A DNA stretch of 64,000 bases. Origin: Auanema rhodensis. Lineage: Eukaryota > Nematoda > Chromadorea > Rhabditida > Rhabditidae. Shown here piece after piece: positions 11,343 through 25,160 of the stretch; positions within the stretch are counted from its first letter, which is position 1, and each line of letters starts with the position of its first letter. The notes beneath the pieces are model-generated. The model did not search any database. It was not told the origin of the DNA and saw only the letters and a program-made list of their open reading frames with translations. The position numbers were made by a program, and so were the translations under genes. The stretch lies in the NCBI GenBank assembly GCA_964057225.1, contig OZ059897.1, positions 2,170,001 to 2,234,000 on the forward strand, written 5' to 3'.

Positions 11343-14300
11343 TAATGTAGTATAGTGCATTCGATGCGGATTTTTAAGTTGCGTTGATCTGTGTTATCAG
11401 ATTTGAGTTAGGTTAAAAATGCACCGAGATATCAACTGATATATGTTCACACTTATATCCTCGATTTTCACCCTGAAGAATTTATTTTTTCGTTGAATAA
11501 CATTGTCCATCGTCTTCGCCTTGAAAGAAGGAATCTAAAAACATCTACTTTTTGTGAAATTATTCAGAAATTTTTCGGGAAAATTTTTGTCAAAATGTTT
11601 TTGGAAGCAATGTTGAGTGTACATGGGAACTCAACATACACTAATGCATTATTTTTCAAACGATCATAACTATTTTCTGTAAATAGCGTTTCTCAATGTA
11701 GTATAGTGCATTCGATGCGGATTTTTAAGCTGCGTTGATCTGTGTTATCAGATTTGAGTTAACTTAAAAATGCACCGAGATATCAACTGATATATGTTCA
11801 CACTTATATCCTCGATTTTCACCCTGAAGAAATGATTTTTTGGTTGAAAAACATTGTCCATCGTCTTCGTCTTGAAAAAAGGAATCTAAAAACATCTACT
11901 TTTTGTGAAATTATTTAGAAATTTTTCGGGAAAATTTTTGTCAAAATGTTTTTGGAAGCAATGTTGAGTGTACATGGGAACTCAGCATACACTAATGCAT
12001 TATTTTTCAAACGATAATAACTAATTTTTGTATAGAGCGTTTCTTAATGTAGTATAGTGCATTCGATGCGGATTTTTAAGTTGCGTTGATCTGTGTTATC
12101 AGATTTGAGTTAGCTTAAAAATGCACCGAGATATCAACTGATATATGTTCACACTTATATCCTCGATTTTCACCCTGAAGAAATGATTTTTTCGTTGAAT
12201 AACATTGTCCATCATCTTCGTCTTGAAAAAAGGAATCTAAAAACATCTACTTTTTGTGAAATTATTTAGAAATTTTTCGGGAAAATTTTTGTCAAAATGT
12301 TTTTGGAAGCAATGTTGAGTGTACATGGGAACTCAACATACACTAATGCATTATTTTTCAAACGATCATAACTAATTTTTGTAAATAGCGTTTCTCAAGG
12401 TAGTATAGTGCATTCGATGCGGATTTTTAAGCTGCGTCGATCTGTGTTATCAGATTTGAGCTAGCTTAAAAATGCACCGAGATATCAACTGATATATGTT
12501 CACACTTATATCCTCGATTTTCACCCAGAAGAAATGATTTTTTGGTTGAAAAACATTGTCCATCGTCTTCGTCTTGAAAAAAGGAATCTAAAAACATCTA
12601 CTTTTTGTGAAATTATTTGGAAATTTTTCGGGAAAATTTTTGTCAAAATGTTTTTGGAAGCAATGTTGAGTGTACATGGGAACTCAACATACACTAATGC
12701 ATTATTTTTCAAACGATCATAACTAATTTTTGTATAAAGCGTTTCTTAATGTAGTATAGTGCATTCGATGCGGATTTTTAAGCTGCGTCGATCTGTGTTA
12801 TCAGATTTGAGTTAGCTTAAAAATGCACCGAGATATCAACTGATATATGTTCACACTTATATCCTCGATTTTCACCCTGAAGAAATGATTTTTTCGTTGA
12901 AAAAACATTGTCCATCGTCTTTGCCTTGAAAAAAGGAATCTAAAAACATCTACTTTTTGTGAAATTATTTAGAAATTTTTCGGGAAAATTTTTGTCAAAA
13001 TGTTTTTGGAAGCAATGTTGAGTGTACATGGGAACTCAACATACACTAATGCATTATTTTTCAAACGATCATAACTTATTTTTGTATAGAGCGTTTCTCA
13101 ATGTAGTATAGTGCATTCGATGCGGATTTTTAAGCTGTCTCGATCTGTGTTATCCGATTTGAGCTAGCTTGAAAATGTACCGAGATATCAACTGATATAT
13201 GTTCACACTTATATCCTCGATTTTCACCCTGAAGAAATGATTTTTTGGTTGAAAAACATTGTCCATCGTCTTCGTCTTGAAAAAAGGAATCTAAAAACAT
13301 CTACTTTTTGTGAAATTATTTAGAAATTTTTCGGGAAAATTTTTGTCAAAATGTTTTTGGAAGCAATGTTGGGTGTACATGGGAACTCAACATACACTAA
13401 TGCATTATTTTTCAAACGATCATAACTAATTTTTGTATAAAGCGTTTCTTAATGTAGTATAGTGCATTCGATGCGGATTTTTAAGCTGCGTCGATCTGTG
13501 TTATCAGATTTGAGTTAGCTTAAAAATGCACCGAGATATCAACTGATATATGTTCACACTTATATCCTCGATTTTCACCCTGAAGAAATGATTTTTTCGT
13601 TGAAAAAACATTGTCCATCGTCTTTGCCTTGAAAAAAGGAATCTGAAAACATCTACTTTTTGTGAAATTATTTAGAAATTTTTCGGGAAAATTTTTGTCA
13701 AAATGTTTTTGGAAGCAATGTTGAGTGTACATGGGAACTCAACATACACTAATGCATTATTTTTCAAACGATCATAACTTATTTTTGTATAGAGCGTTTC
13801 TCAATGTAGTATAGTGCATTCGATGCGGATTTTTAAGCTGCCTCGATCTGTGTTATCCGATTTGAGCTAGCTTGAAAATGTACCGAGATATCAACTGATA
13901 TATGTTCACACTTATATCCTCGATTTTCACCCTGAAGAAATGATTTTTTGGTTGAAAAACATTGTCCATCGTCTTCGTCTTGAAAAAAGGAATCTAAAAA
14001 CATCTACTTTTTGTGAAATTATTTAGAAATTTTTCGGGAAAATTTTTGTCAAAATGTTTTTGGAAGCAATGTTGGGTGTACATGGGAACTCAACATACAC
14101 TAATGCATTATTTTTCAAACGATCATAACTAATTTTTGTATAAAGCGTTTCTTAATGTAGTATAGTGCATTCGATGCGGATTTTTAAGCTGCGTCGATCT
14201 GTGTTATCAGATTTGAGTTAGCTTAAAAATGCACCGAGATATCAACTGATATATGTTCACACTTATATCCTCGATTTTCACCCTGAAGAAATGATTTTTT

Positions 14301-17300
14301 CGTTGAAAAAACATTGTCCATCGTCTTTGCCTTGAAAAAAGGAATCTGAAAACATCTACTTTTTGTGAAATTATTTAGAAATTTTTCGGGAAAATTTTTG
14401 TCAAAATGTTTTTGGAAGCAATGTTGAGTGTACATGGGAACTCAACATACACTAATGCATTATTTTTCAAACGATCATAACTAATTTTTGTAAATAGCGT
14501 TTCTCGATGTAGTATAGTGCATTCGATGCGGATTTTTAAGCTGCGTTGATCTGTGTTATCAGATTTGAGTTAACTTAAAAATGCACCGAGATATCAACTG
14601 ATATAGGTTCACACTTATATCCTCGATTTTCACCCTGAAGAAATGATTTTTTCGTTGAAAAACATTGTCCATCGTCTTTGTCATGAAAAAAGGAATCTAA
14701 AAACATCTACTTTTTGTGAAATTATTCAGAAAATTTTCGGGAAAATTTTTGTCAAAATGTTTTTGGAAGCAATGTTGAGTGTACATGGGAACTCAACATA
14801 CACTAATGCATTATTTTTCAAACGATCATAACTTATTTTTGTATAGAGCGTTTCTCAATGTAGTATAGTGCATTCGATGCGGATTTTTAAGCTGCGTCGA
14901 TCTGTGTTATCAGATTTGAGTTAGCTTAAAAATGCACCGAGATATCAACTGATATATGTTCACACTTATATCCTCGATTTTCACCCTGAAGAAATGATTT
15001 TTTCGTTGAATAACATTGTCCATCGTCTTCGTCTTGAAAAAAGGAATCTAAAAACATCTACTTTTTGTGAAATTATTTAGAAATTTTTCGGGAAAATTTT
15101 TGTCAAAATGTTTTTGGAAGCAATGTTGAGTGTACATGGGAACTCAACATACACTAATGCATTATTTTTCAAACGATCATAACTAATTTTTGTAAATAGC
15201 GTTTCTCAAGGTAGTATAGTGCATTCGATGCGGATTTTTAAGCTGCGTCGATCTGTGTTATCAGATTTGAGTTAGCTTAAAAATGCACCGAGATATCAAC
15301 TGATATATGTTCACACTTATATCCTCGATTTTCAAACTGAAGAATTGATTTTTTTGTTGAATAACATTGTTCATCGTCTTCGTCTTGAAAAAAGGAATCT
15401 AAAAACATCTACTTTTTGTGAAATTATCTAGAAATTTTTCGGGAAAATTTTTGTCAAAATGTTTTTGGACGCAATGTTGAGTGTACATGGGAACTCAACA
15501 TACACTAATGCATTATTTTTCAAACGATCATAACTATTTTCTGTAAATAGCGTTTCTCAATGTAGTATAGTGCATTCGATGCGGATTTTTAAGCTGCGTT
15601 GATCTGTGTTATCAGATTTGAGTTAACTTAAAAATGCACCGAGATATCAACTGATATATGTTCACACTTATATCCTCGATTTTCAAACTGAAGAATTGAT
15701 TTTTTTGTTGAATAACATTGTCCATCGTCTTCGTCTTCAAAAAAGGAATCTAAAAACATCTACTTTTTGTGAAATTATCTAGAAATTTTTCGGGAAAATT
15801 TTTGTCAAAATGTTTTTGGAAGCAATGTTGAGTGTACATGGGAACTCAACATACACTAATGCATTATTTTTCAAACGATCATAACTATTTTCTTTAAATA
15901 GCGTTTCTCAATGTAGTATAGTGCATTCGATGCGGATTTTTAAGCTGCGTTGATCTGTGTTATCAGATTTGAGTTAACTTAAAAATGCACCGAGATATCA
16001 ACTGATATATGTTCACACTTATATCCTCGATTTTCACCCTGAAGAAATGATTTTTTGGTTGAAAAACATTGTCCATCGTCTTCGTCTTGAAAAAAGGAAT
16101 CTAAAAACATCTACTTTTTGTGAAATTATTTAGAAATTTTTCGGGAAAATTTTTGTCAAAATGTTTTTGGAAGCAATGTTGAGTGTACATGGGAACTCAG
16201 CATACACTAATGCATTATTTTTCAAACGATAATAACTAATTTTTGTATAGAGCGTTTCTTAATGTAGTATAGTGCATTCGATGCGGATTTTTAAGTTGCG
16301 TTGATCTGTGTTATCAGATTTGAGTTAGCTTAAAAATGCACCGAGATATCAACTGATATATGTTCACACTTATATCCTCGATTTTCACCCTGAAGAAATG
16401 ATTTTTTCGTTGAATAACATTGTCCATCATCTTCGTCTTGAAAAAAGGAATCTAAAAACATCTACTTTTTGTGAAATTATTTAGAAATTTTTCGGGAAAA
16501 TTTTTGTCAAAATGTTTTTGGAAGCAATGTTGAGTGTACATGGGAACTCAACATACACTAATGCATTATTTTTCAAACGATCATAACTATTTTCTTTAAA
16601 TAGCGTTTCTCAATGTAGTATAGTGCATTCGATGCGGATTTTTAAGCTGCGTTGATCTGTGTTATCAGATTTGAGTTAACTTAAAAATGCACCGAGATAT
16701 CAACTGATATATGTTCACACTTATATCCTCGATTTTCACCCTGAAGAAATGATTTTTTGGTTGAAAAACATTGTCCATCGTCTTCGTCTTGAAAAAAGGA
16801 ATCTAAAAACATCTACTTTTTGTGAAATTATTTAGAAATTTTTCGGGAAAATTTTTGTCAAAATGTTTTTGGAAGCAATGTTGAGTGTACATGGGAACTC
16901 AGCATACACTAATGCATTATTTTTCAAACGATAATAACTAATTTTTGTATAGAGCGTTTCTTAATGTAGTATAGTGCATTCGATGCGGATTTTTAAGTTG
17001 CGTTGATCTGTGTTATCAGATTTGAGTTAGCTTAAAAATGCACCGAGATATCAACTGATATATGTTCACACTTATATCCTCGATTTTCACCCTGAAGAAA
17101 TGATTTTTTCGTTGAATAACATTGTCCATCATCTTCGTCTTGAAAAAAGGAATCTAAAAACATCTACTTTTTGTGAAATTATTTAGAAATTTTTCGGGAA
17201 AATTTTTGTCAAAATGTTTTTGGAAGCAATGTTGGGTGTACATGGGAACTCAACATACACTAATGCATTATTTTTCAAACGATCATAACTTATTTTTGTA

Positions 17301-20285
17301 TAGAGCGTTTCTCAATGTAGTATAGTGCATTCGATGCGGATTTTTAAGCTGCCTCGATCTGTGTTATCCGATTTGAGCTAGCTTGAAAATGTACCGAGAT
17401 ATCAACTGATATATGTTCACACTTATATCCTCGATTTTCACCCTGAAGAAATGATTTTTTGGTTGAAAAACATTGTCCATCGTCTTCGTCTTGAAAAAAG
17501 GAATCTAAAAACATCTACTTTTTGTGAAATTATTTAGAAATTTTTCGGGAAAATTTTTGTCAAAATGTTTTTGGAAGCAATGTTGGGTGTACATGGGAAC
17601 TCAACATACACTAATGCATTATTTTTCAAACGATCATAACTAATTTTTGTATAAAGCGTTTCTCAATGTAGTATAGTGCATTCGATGCGGATTTTTAAGC
17701 TGCGTCGATCTGTGTTATCAGATTTGAGTTAGCTTAAAAATGCACCGAGATATCAACTGATATATGTTCACACTTATATCCTCGATTTTCACCCTGAAGA
17801 AATGATTTTTTCGTTGAAAAAACATTGTCCATCGTCTTTGCCTTGAAAAAAGGAATCTAAAAACATCTACTTTTTGTGAAATTATTCAGAAATTTTTCGG
17901 GAAAATTTTTGTCAAAATGTTTTTGGAAGCAATGTTGAGTGTACATGGGAACTCAGCATACACTAATGCATTATTTTTCAAACGATCATAACTAATTTTT
18001 GTAAATAGCGTTTCTCGATGTAGTATAGTGCATTCGATGCGGATTTTTAAGTTGCGTTGATCTGTGTTATCAGATTTGAGTTAACTTAAAAATGCACCGA
18101 GATATCAACTGATATATGTTCACACTTATATCCTCGATTTTCACCCTGAAGAAATGATTTTTTCGTTGAAAAACATTGTCCATCGTCTTTGTCATGAAAA
18201 AAGGAATCTAAAAACATCTACTTTTTGTGAAATTATTTAGAAATTTTTCGGGAAAATTTTTGTCAAAATGTTTTTGGAAGCAATGTTGAGTGTACATGGG
18301 AACTCAACATACACTAATGCATTATTTTTCAAACGATCATAACTATTTTCTGTAAATAGCGTTTCTCAATGTAGTATAGTGCATTCGATGCGGATTTTTA
18401 AGCTGCGTTGATCTGTGTTATCAGATTTGAGTTAACTTAAAAAGGCACCGAGATATCAACTGATATATGTTCACACTTATATCCTCGATTTTCACCCTGA
18501 AGAAATGATTTTTTCGTTGAAAAAACATTGTCCATCGTCTTTGCCTTGAAAAAAGGAATCTAAAAACATCTACTTTTTGTGAAATTATTTAGAAATTTTT
18601 CGGGAAAATTTTTGTCAAAATGTTTTTGGAAGCAATGTTGAGTGTACATGGGAACTCAGCATACACTAATGCATTATTTTTCAAACGATAATAACTAATT
18701 TTTGTATAGAGCGTTTCTTAATGTAGTATAGTGCATTCGATGCGGATTTTTAAGTTGCGTTGATCTGTGTTATCAGATTTGAGTTAGCTTAAAAATGCAC
18801 CGAGATATCAACTGATATATGTTCACACTTATATCCTCGATTTTCACCCTGAAGAATTTATTTTTTCGTTGAATAACATTGTCCATCGTCTTCGCCTTGA
18901 AAGAAGGAATCTAAAAACATCTACTTTTTGTGAAATTATTCAGAAATTTTTCGGGAAAATTTTTGTCAAAATGTTTTTGGAAGCAATGTTGAGTGTACAT
19001 GGGAACTCAACATACACTAATGCATTATTTTTCAAACGATCATAACTATTTTCTGTAAATAGCGTTTCTCAATGTAGTATAGTGCATTCGATGCGGATTT
19101 TTAAGCTGCGTTGATCTGTGTTATCAGATTTGAGTTAACTTAAAAATGCACCGAGATATCAACTGATATATGTTCACACTTATATCCTCGATTTTCACCC
19201 TGAAGAAATGATTTTTTGGTTGAAAAACATTGTCCATCGTCTTCGTCTTGAAAAAAGGAATCTAAAAACATCTACTTTTTGTGAAATTATTTAGAAATTT
19301 TTCGGGAAAATTTTTGTCAAAATGTTTTTGGAAGCAATGTTGAGTGTACATGGGAACTCAACATACACTAATGCATTATTTTTCAAACGATCATAACTAT
19401 TTTCTGTAAATAGCGTTTCTCAATGTAGTATAGTGCATTCGATGCGGATTTTTAAGCTGCGTTGATCTGTGTTATCAGATTTGAGTTAACTTAAAAATGC
19501 ACCGAGATATCAACTGATATATGTTCACACTTATATCCTCGATTTTCACCCTGAAGAAATGATTTTTTGGTTGAAAAACATTGTCCATCGTCTTCGTCTT
19601 GAAAAAAGGAATCTAAAAACATCTACTTTTTGTGAAATTATTTAGAAATTTTTCGGGAAAATTTTTGTCAAAATGTTTTTGGAAGCAATGTTGAGTGTAC
19701 ATGGGAACTCAGCATACACTAATGCATTATTTTTCAAACGATAATAACTAATTTTTGTATAGAGCGTTTCTTAATGTAGTATAGTGCATTCGATGCGGAT
19801 TTTTAAGTTGCGTTGATCTGTGTTATCAGATTTGAGTTAGCTTAAAAATGCACCGAGATATCAACTGATATATGTTCACACTTATATCCTCGATTTTCAC
19901 CCTGAAGAATTTATTTTTTCGTTGAATAACATTGTCCATCGTCTTCGCCTTGAAAGAAGGAATCTAAAAACATCTACTTTTTGTGAAATTATTTAGAAAT
20001 TTTTCGGGAAAATTTTTGTCAAAATGTTTTTGGAAGCAATGTTGAGTGTACATGGGAACTCAACATACACTAATGCATTATTTTTCAAACGATCATAACT
20101 ATTTTCTGTAAATAGCGTTTCTCAATGTAGTATAGTGCATTCGATGCGGATTTTTAAGCTGCGTTGATCTGTGTTATCAGATTTGAGTTAACTTAAAAAT
20201 GCACCGAGATATCAACTGATATATGTTCACACTTATATCCTCGATTTTCACCCTGAAGAAATGATTTTTTGGTTGAAAAACATTG
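11175..20285 (+). repeat. Long-range duplicated segment, copy A (about 9.1 kb)
   Basis: From about 11175 to 16504 the sequence recurs 17,910 bp downstream. From 17207 to about 20284 it recurs with an offset of 17,208 bp. Order from 11237: L2R3, L1R1, L2R5, L4R1, L5R2, L3R1, L5R2, L3R1, L5R2, L6R4, L3R5, L4R6, L1R6, L1R1, L2R5, an extra pair, then L3R1, L5R2, L6R4, L1R2, L2R3, L1R1, L1R1, L2R3, L1R1. Shared private markers include CACCCAGAAG near 12522, ATTTGGAAAT near 12616, GAATCTGAAAAC near 13640 and 14342, GGACGCAATG near 15467 and CGTCTTCAAAAAAGG near 15731. Differences seen are T at 12376, T at 13138 and C at 15231, against A, C and T in copy B. Confidence 0.9.
16505..17206 (+). repeat. 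Extra 702-bp monomer pair (L1R1-L2R5) absent from copy B
   Basis: The pair starting at 15803 and 16154 is repeated at 16505 and 16856, including the marker CTTTAAATAG and CATCATCTTCG. In copy B the corresponding pair (33713, 34064) is followed directly by the TTGGGT L3R1 monomer at 34415. The offset between copies therefore drops from 17,910 to 17,208 bp. Either A gained a dimer or B lost one. The 13-mer duplication that starts here also begins with this pair. Confidence 0.88.
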
Positions 20286-23200
20286 TCGATCGTCTTCGTC
20301 TTGAAAAAAGGAATCTAAAAACATCTACTTTTTGTGAAATTATTTAGAAATTTTTCGGGAAAATTTTTGTCAAAATGTTTTTGGAAGCAATGTTGAGTGT
20401 ACATGGGAACTCAGCATACACTAATGCATTATTTTTCAAACGATAATAACTAATTTTTGTATAGAGCGTTTCTTAATGTAGTATAGTGCATTCGATGCGG
20501 ATTTTTAAGTTGCGTTGATCTGTGTTATCAGATTTGAGTTAGGTTAAAAATGCACCGAGATATCAACTGATATATGTTCACACTTATATCCTCGATTTTC
20601 ACCCTGAAGAATTTATTTTTTCGTTGAATAACATTGTCCATCGTCTTCGCCTTGAAAGAAGGAATCTAAAAACATCTACTTTTTGTGAAATTATTCAGAA
20701 ATTTTTCGGGAAAATTTTTGTCAAAATGTTTTTGGAAGCAATGTTGAGTGTACATGGGAACTCAGCATACACTAATGCATTATTTTTCAAACGATAATAA
20801 CTAATTTTTGTATAGAGCGTTTCTTAATGTAGTATAGTGCATTCGATGCGGATTTTTAAGTTGCGTTGATCTGTGTTATCAGATTTGAGTTAGCTTAAAA
20901 ATGCACCGAGATATCAACTGATATATGTTCACACTTATATCCTCGATTTTCACCCTGAAGAAATGATTTTTTCGTTGAATAACATTGTCCATCATCTTCG
21001 TCTTGAAAAAAGGAATCTAAAAACATCTACTTTTTGTGAAATTATTTAGAAATTTTTCGGGAAAATTTTTGTCAAAATGTTTTTGGAAGCAATGTTGAGT
21101 GTACATGGGAACTCAACATACACTAATGCATTATTTTTCAAACGATCATAACTATTTTCTTTAAATAGCGTTTCTCAATGTAGTATAGTGCATTCGATGC
21201 GGATTTTTAAGCTGCGTTGATCTGTGTTATCAGATTTGAGTTAACTTAAAAATGCACCGAGATATCAACTGATATATGTTCACACTTATATCCTCGATTT
21301 TCACCCTGAAGAAATGATTTTTTGGTTGAAAAACATTGTCCATCGTCTTCGTCTTGAAAAAAGGAATCTAAAAACATCTACTTTTTGTGAAATTATTTAG
21401 AAATTTTTCGGGAAAATTTTTGTCAAAATGTTTTTGGAAGCAATGTTGAGTGTACATGGGAACTCAGCATACACTAATGCATTATTTTTCAAACGATAAT
21501 AACTAATTTTTGTATAGAGCGTTTCTTAATGTAGTATAGTGCATTCGATGCGGATTTTTAAGTTGCGTTGATCTGTGTTATCAGATTTGAGTTAGCTTAA
21601 AAATGCACCGAGATATCAACTGATATATGTTCACACTTATATCCTCGATTTTCACCCTGAAGAAATGATTTTTTCGTTGAATAACATTGTCCATCATCTT
21701 CGTCTTGAAAAAAGGAATCTAAAAACATCTACTTTTTGTGAAATTATTTAGAAATTTTTCGGGAAAATTTTTGTCAAAATGTTTTTGGAAGCAATGTTGG
21801 GTGTACATGGGAACTCAACATACACTAATGCATTATTTTTCAAACGATCATAACTTATTTTTGTATAGAGCGTTTCTCAATGTAGTATAGTGCATTCGAT
21901 GCGGATTTTTAAGCTGCCTCGATCTGTGTTATCCGATTTGAGCTAGCTTGAAAATGTACCGAGATATCAACTGATATATGTTCACACTTATATCCTCGAT
22001 TTTCACCCTGAAGAAATGATTTTTTGGTTGAAAAACATTGTCCATCGTCTTCGTCTTGAAAAAAGGAATCTAAAAACATCTACTTTTTGTGAAATTATTT
22101 AGAAATTTTTCGGGAAAATTTTTGTCAAAATGTTTTTGGAAGCAATGTTGGGTGTACATGGGAACTCAACATACACTAATGCATTATTTTTCAAACGATC
22201 ATAACTAATTTTTGTATAAAGCGTTTCTCAATGTAGTATAGTGCATTCGATGCGGATTTTTAAGCTGCGTCGATCTGTGTTATCAGATTTGAGTTAGCTT
22301 AAAAATGCACCGAGATATCAACTGATATATGTTCACACTTATATCCTCGATTTTCACCCTGAAGAAATGATTTTTTCGTTGAAAAAACATTGTCCATCGT
22401 CTTTGCCTTGAAAAAAGGAATCTAAAAACATCTACTTTTTGTGAAATTATTCAGAAATTTTTCGGGAAAATTTTTGTCAAAATGTTTTTGGAAGCAATGT
22501 TGAGTGTACATGGGAACTCAGCATACACTAATGCATTATTTTTCAAACGATCATAACTAATTTTTGTAAATAGCGTTTCTCGATGTAGTATAGTGCATTC
22601 GATGCGGATTTTTAAGCTGCGTTGATCTGTGTTATCAGATTTGAGTTAACTTAAAAAGGCACCGAGATATCAACTGATATATGTTCACACTTATATCCTC
22701 GATTTTCACCCTGAAGAAATGATTTTTTCGTTGAAAAACATTGTCCATCGTCTTTGTCATGAAAAAAGGAATCTAAAAACATCTACTTTTTGTGAAATTA
22801 TTTAGAAATTTTTCGGGAAAATTTTTGTCAAAATGTTTTTGGAAGCAATGTTGAGTGTACATGGGAACTCAACATACACTAATGCATTATTTTTCAAACG
22901 ATCATAACTATTTTCTGTAAATAGCGTTTCTCAATGTAGTATAGTGCATTCGATGCGGATTTTTAAGCTGCGTTGATCTGTGTTATCAGATTTGAGTTAA
23001 CTTAAAAAGGCACCGAGATATCAACTGATATATGTTCACACTTATATCCTCGATTTTCACCCTGAAGAAATGATTTTTTCGTTGAAAAAACATTGTCCAT
23101 CGTCTTTGCCTTGAAAAAAGGAATCTAAAAACATCTACTTTTTGTGAAATTATTTAGAAATTTTTCGGGAAAATTTTTGTCAAAATGTTTTTGGAAGCAA

Positions 23201-25160
23201 TGTTGAGTGTACATGGGAACTCAGCATACACTAATGCATTATTTTTCAAACGATAATAACTAATTTTTGTATAGAGCGTTTCTTAATGTAGTATAGTGCA
23301 TTCGATGCGGATTTTTAAGTTGCGTTGATCTGTGTTATCAGATTTGAGTTAGCTTAAAAATGCACCGAGATATCAACTGATATATGTTCACACTTATATC
23401 CTCGATTTTCACCCTGAAGAATTTATTTTTTCGTTGAATAACATTGTCCATCGTCTTCGCCTTGAAAGAAGGAATCTAAAAACATCTACTTTTTGTGAAA
23501 TTATTCAGAAATTTTTCGGGAAAATTTTTGTCAAAATGTTTTTGGAAGCAATGTTGAGTGTACATGGGAACTCAACATACACTAATGCATTATTTTTCAA
23601 ACGATCATAACTATTTTCTGTAAATAGCGTTTCTCAATGTAGTATAGTGCATTCGATGCGGATTTTTAAGCTGCGTTGATCTGTGTTATCAGATTTGAGT
23701 TAACTTAAAAATGCACCGAGATATCAACTGATATATGTTCACACTTATATCCTCGATTTTCACCCTGAAGAAATGATTTTTTGGTTGAAAAACATTGTCC
23801 ATCGTCTTCGTCTTGAAAAAAGGAATCTAAAAACATCTACTTTTTGTGAAATTATTTAGAAATTTTTCGGGAAAATTTTTGTCAAAATGTTTTTGGAAGC
23901 AATGTTGAGTGTACATGGGAACTCAACATACACTAATGCATTATTTTTCAAACGATCATAACTATTTTCTGTAAATAGCGTTTCTCAATGTAGTATAGTG
24001 CATTCGATGCGGATTTTTAAGCTGCGTTGATCTGTGTTATCAGATTTGAGTTAACTTAAAAATGCACCGAGATATCAACTGATATATGTTCACACTTATA
24101 TCCTCGATTTTCACCCTGAAGAAATGATTTTTTGGTTGAAAAACATTGTCCATCGTCTTCGTCTTGAAAAAAGGAATCTAAAAACATCTACTTTTTGTGA
24201 AATTATTTAGAAATTTTTCGGGAAAATTTTTGTCAAAATGTTTTTGGAAGCAATGTTGAGTGTACATGGGAACTCAGCATACACTAATGCATTATTTTTC
24301 AAACGATAATAACTAATTTTTGTATAGAGCGTTTCTTAATGTAGTATAGTGCATTCGATGCGGATTTTTAAGTTGCGTTGATCTGTGTTATCAGATTTGA
24401 GTTAGCTTAAAAATGCACCGAGATATCAACTGATATATGTTCACACTTATATCCTCGATTTTCACCCTGAAGAATTTATTTTTTCGTTGAATAACATTGT
24501 CCATCGTCTTCGCCTTGAAAGAAGGAATCTAAAAACATCTACTTTTTGTGAAATTATTTAGAAATTTTTCGGGAAAATTTTTGTCAAAATGTTTTTGGAA
24601 GCAATGTTGAGTGTACATGGGAACTCAACATACACTAATGCATTATTTTTCAAACGATCATAACTATTTTCTGTAAATAGCGTTTCTCAATGTAGTATAG
24701 TGCATTCGATGCGGATTTTTAAGCTGCGTTGATCTGTGTTATCAGATTTGAGTTAACTTAAAAATGCACCGAGATATCAACTGATATATGTTCACACTTA
24801 TATCCTCGATTTTCACCCTGAAGAAATGATTTTTTGGTTGAAAAACATTGTCGATCGTCTTCGTCTTGAAAAAAGGAATCTAAAAACATCTACTTTTTGT
24901 GAAATTATTTAGAAATTTTTCGGGAAAATTTTTGTCAAAATGTTTTTGGAAGCAATGTTGAGTGTACATGGGAACTCAGCATACACTAATGCATTATTTT
25001 TCAAACGATAATAACTAATTTTTGTATAGAGCGTTTCTTAATGTAGTATAGTGCATTCGATGCGGATTTTTAAGTTGCGTTGATCTGTGTTATCAGATTT
25101 GAGTTAGGTTAAAAATGCACCGAGATATCAACTGATATATGTTCACACTTATATCCTCGA
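16505..25160 (+). repeat. 13-monomer (4,565-bp) tandem duplication, second copy incomplete
   Basis: Monomers starting at 16505-20719 have the order L1R1, L2R5, L3R1, L5R2, L6R4, L1R2, L2R3, L1R1, L1R1, L2R3, L1R1, L2R3, L2R5. The order repeats from 21070. The marker GTCGATCG appears at 20285 and 24850, exactly 4,565 bp apart. The second copy runs into the monomer starting at 24933, which switches from R3 to R2 between 25116 and 25177. In the second copy the L6R4 monomer at 22475 has AAAAAGGCACC and GCTGCG where the first has AAAAATGCACC and GTTGCG, consistent with a conversion patch from a neighbouring L1R2 monomer. Confidence 0.9.

Noticed and set aside
12521-12722. Short open frames of 62-70 codons on both strands, recurring in many monomers (for example 12534-12722 plus and 13520-13732 minus)
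   Set aside because: They are by-products of the satellite. The plus-strand frame opens only where ATTATTTAG is changed to ATTATTCAG or ATTATTTGG, so most monomers carry a stop. The recurrent 1-bp insertion breaks the frame in others. There is no known domain, and the opposite-strand frames overlap the same DNA.
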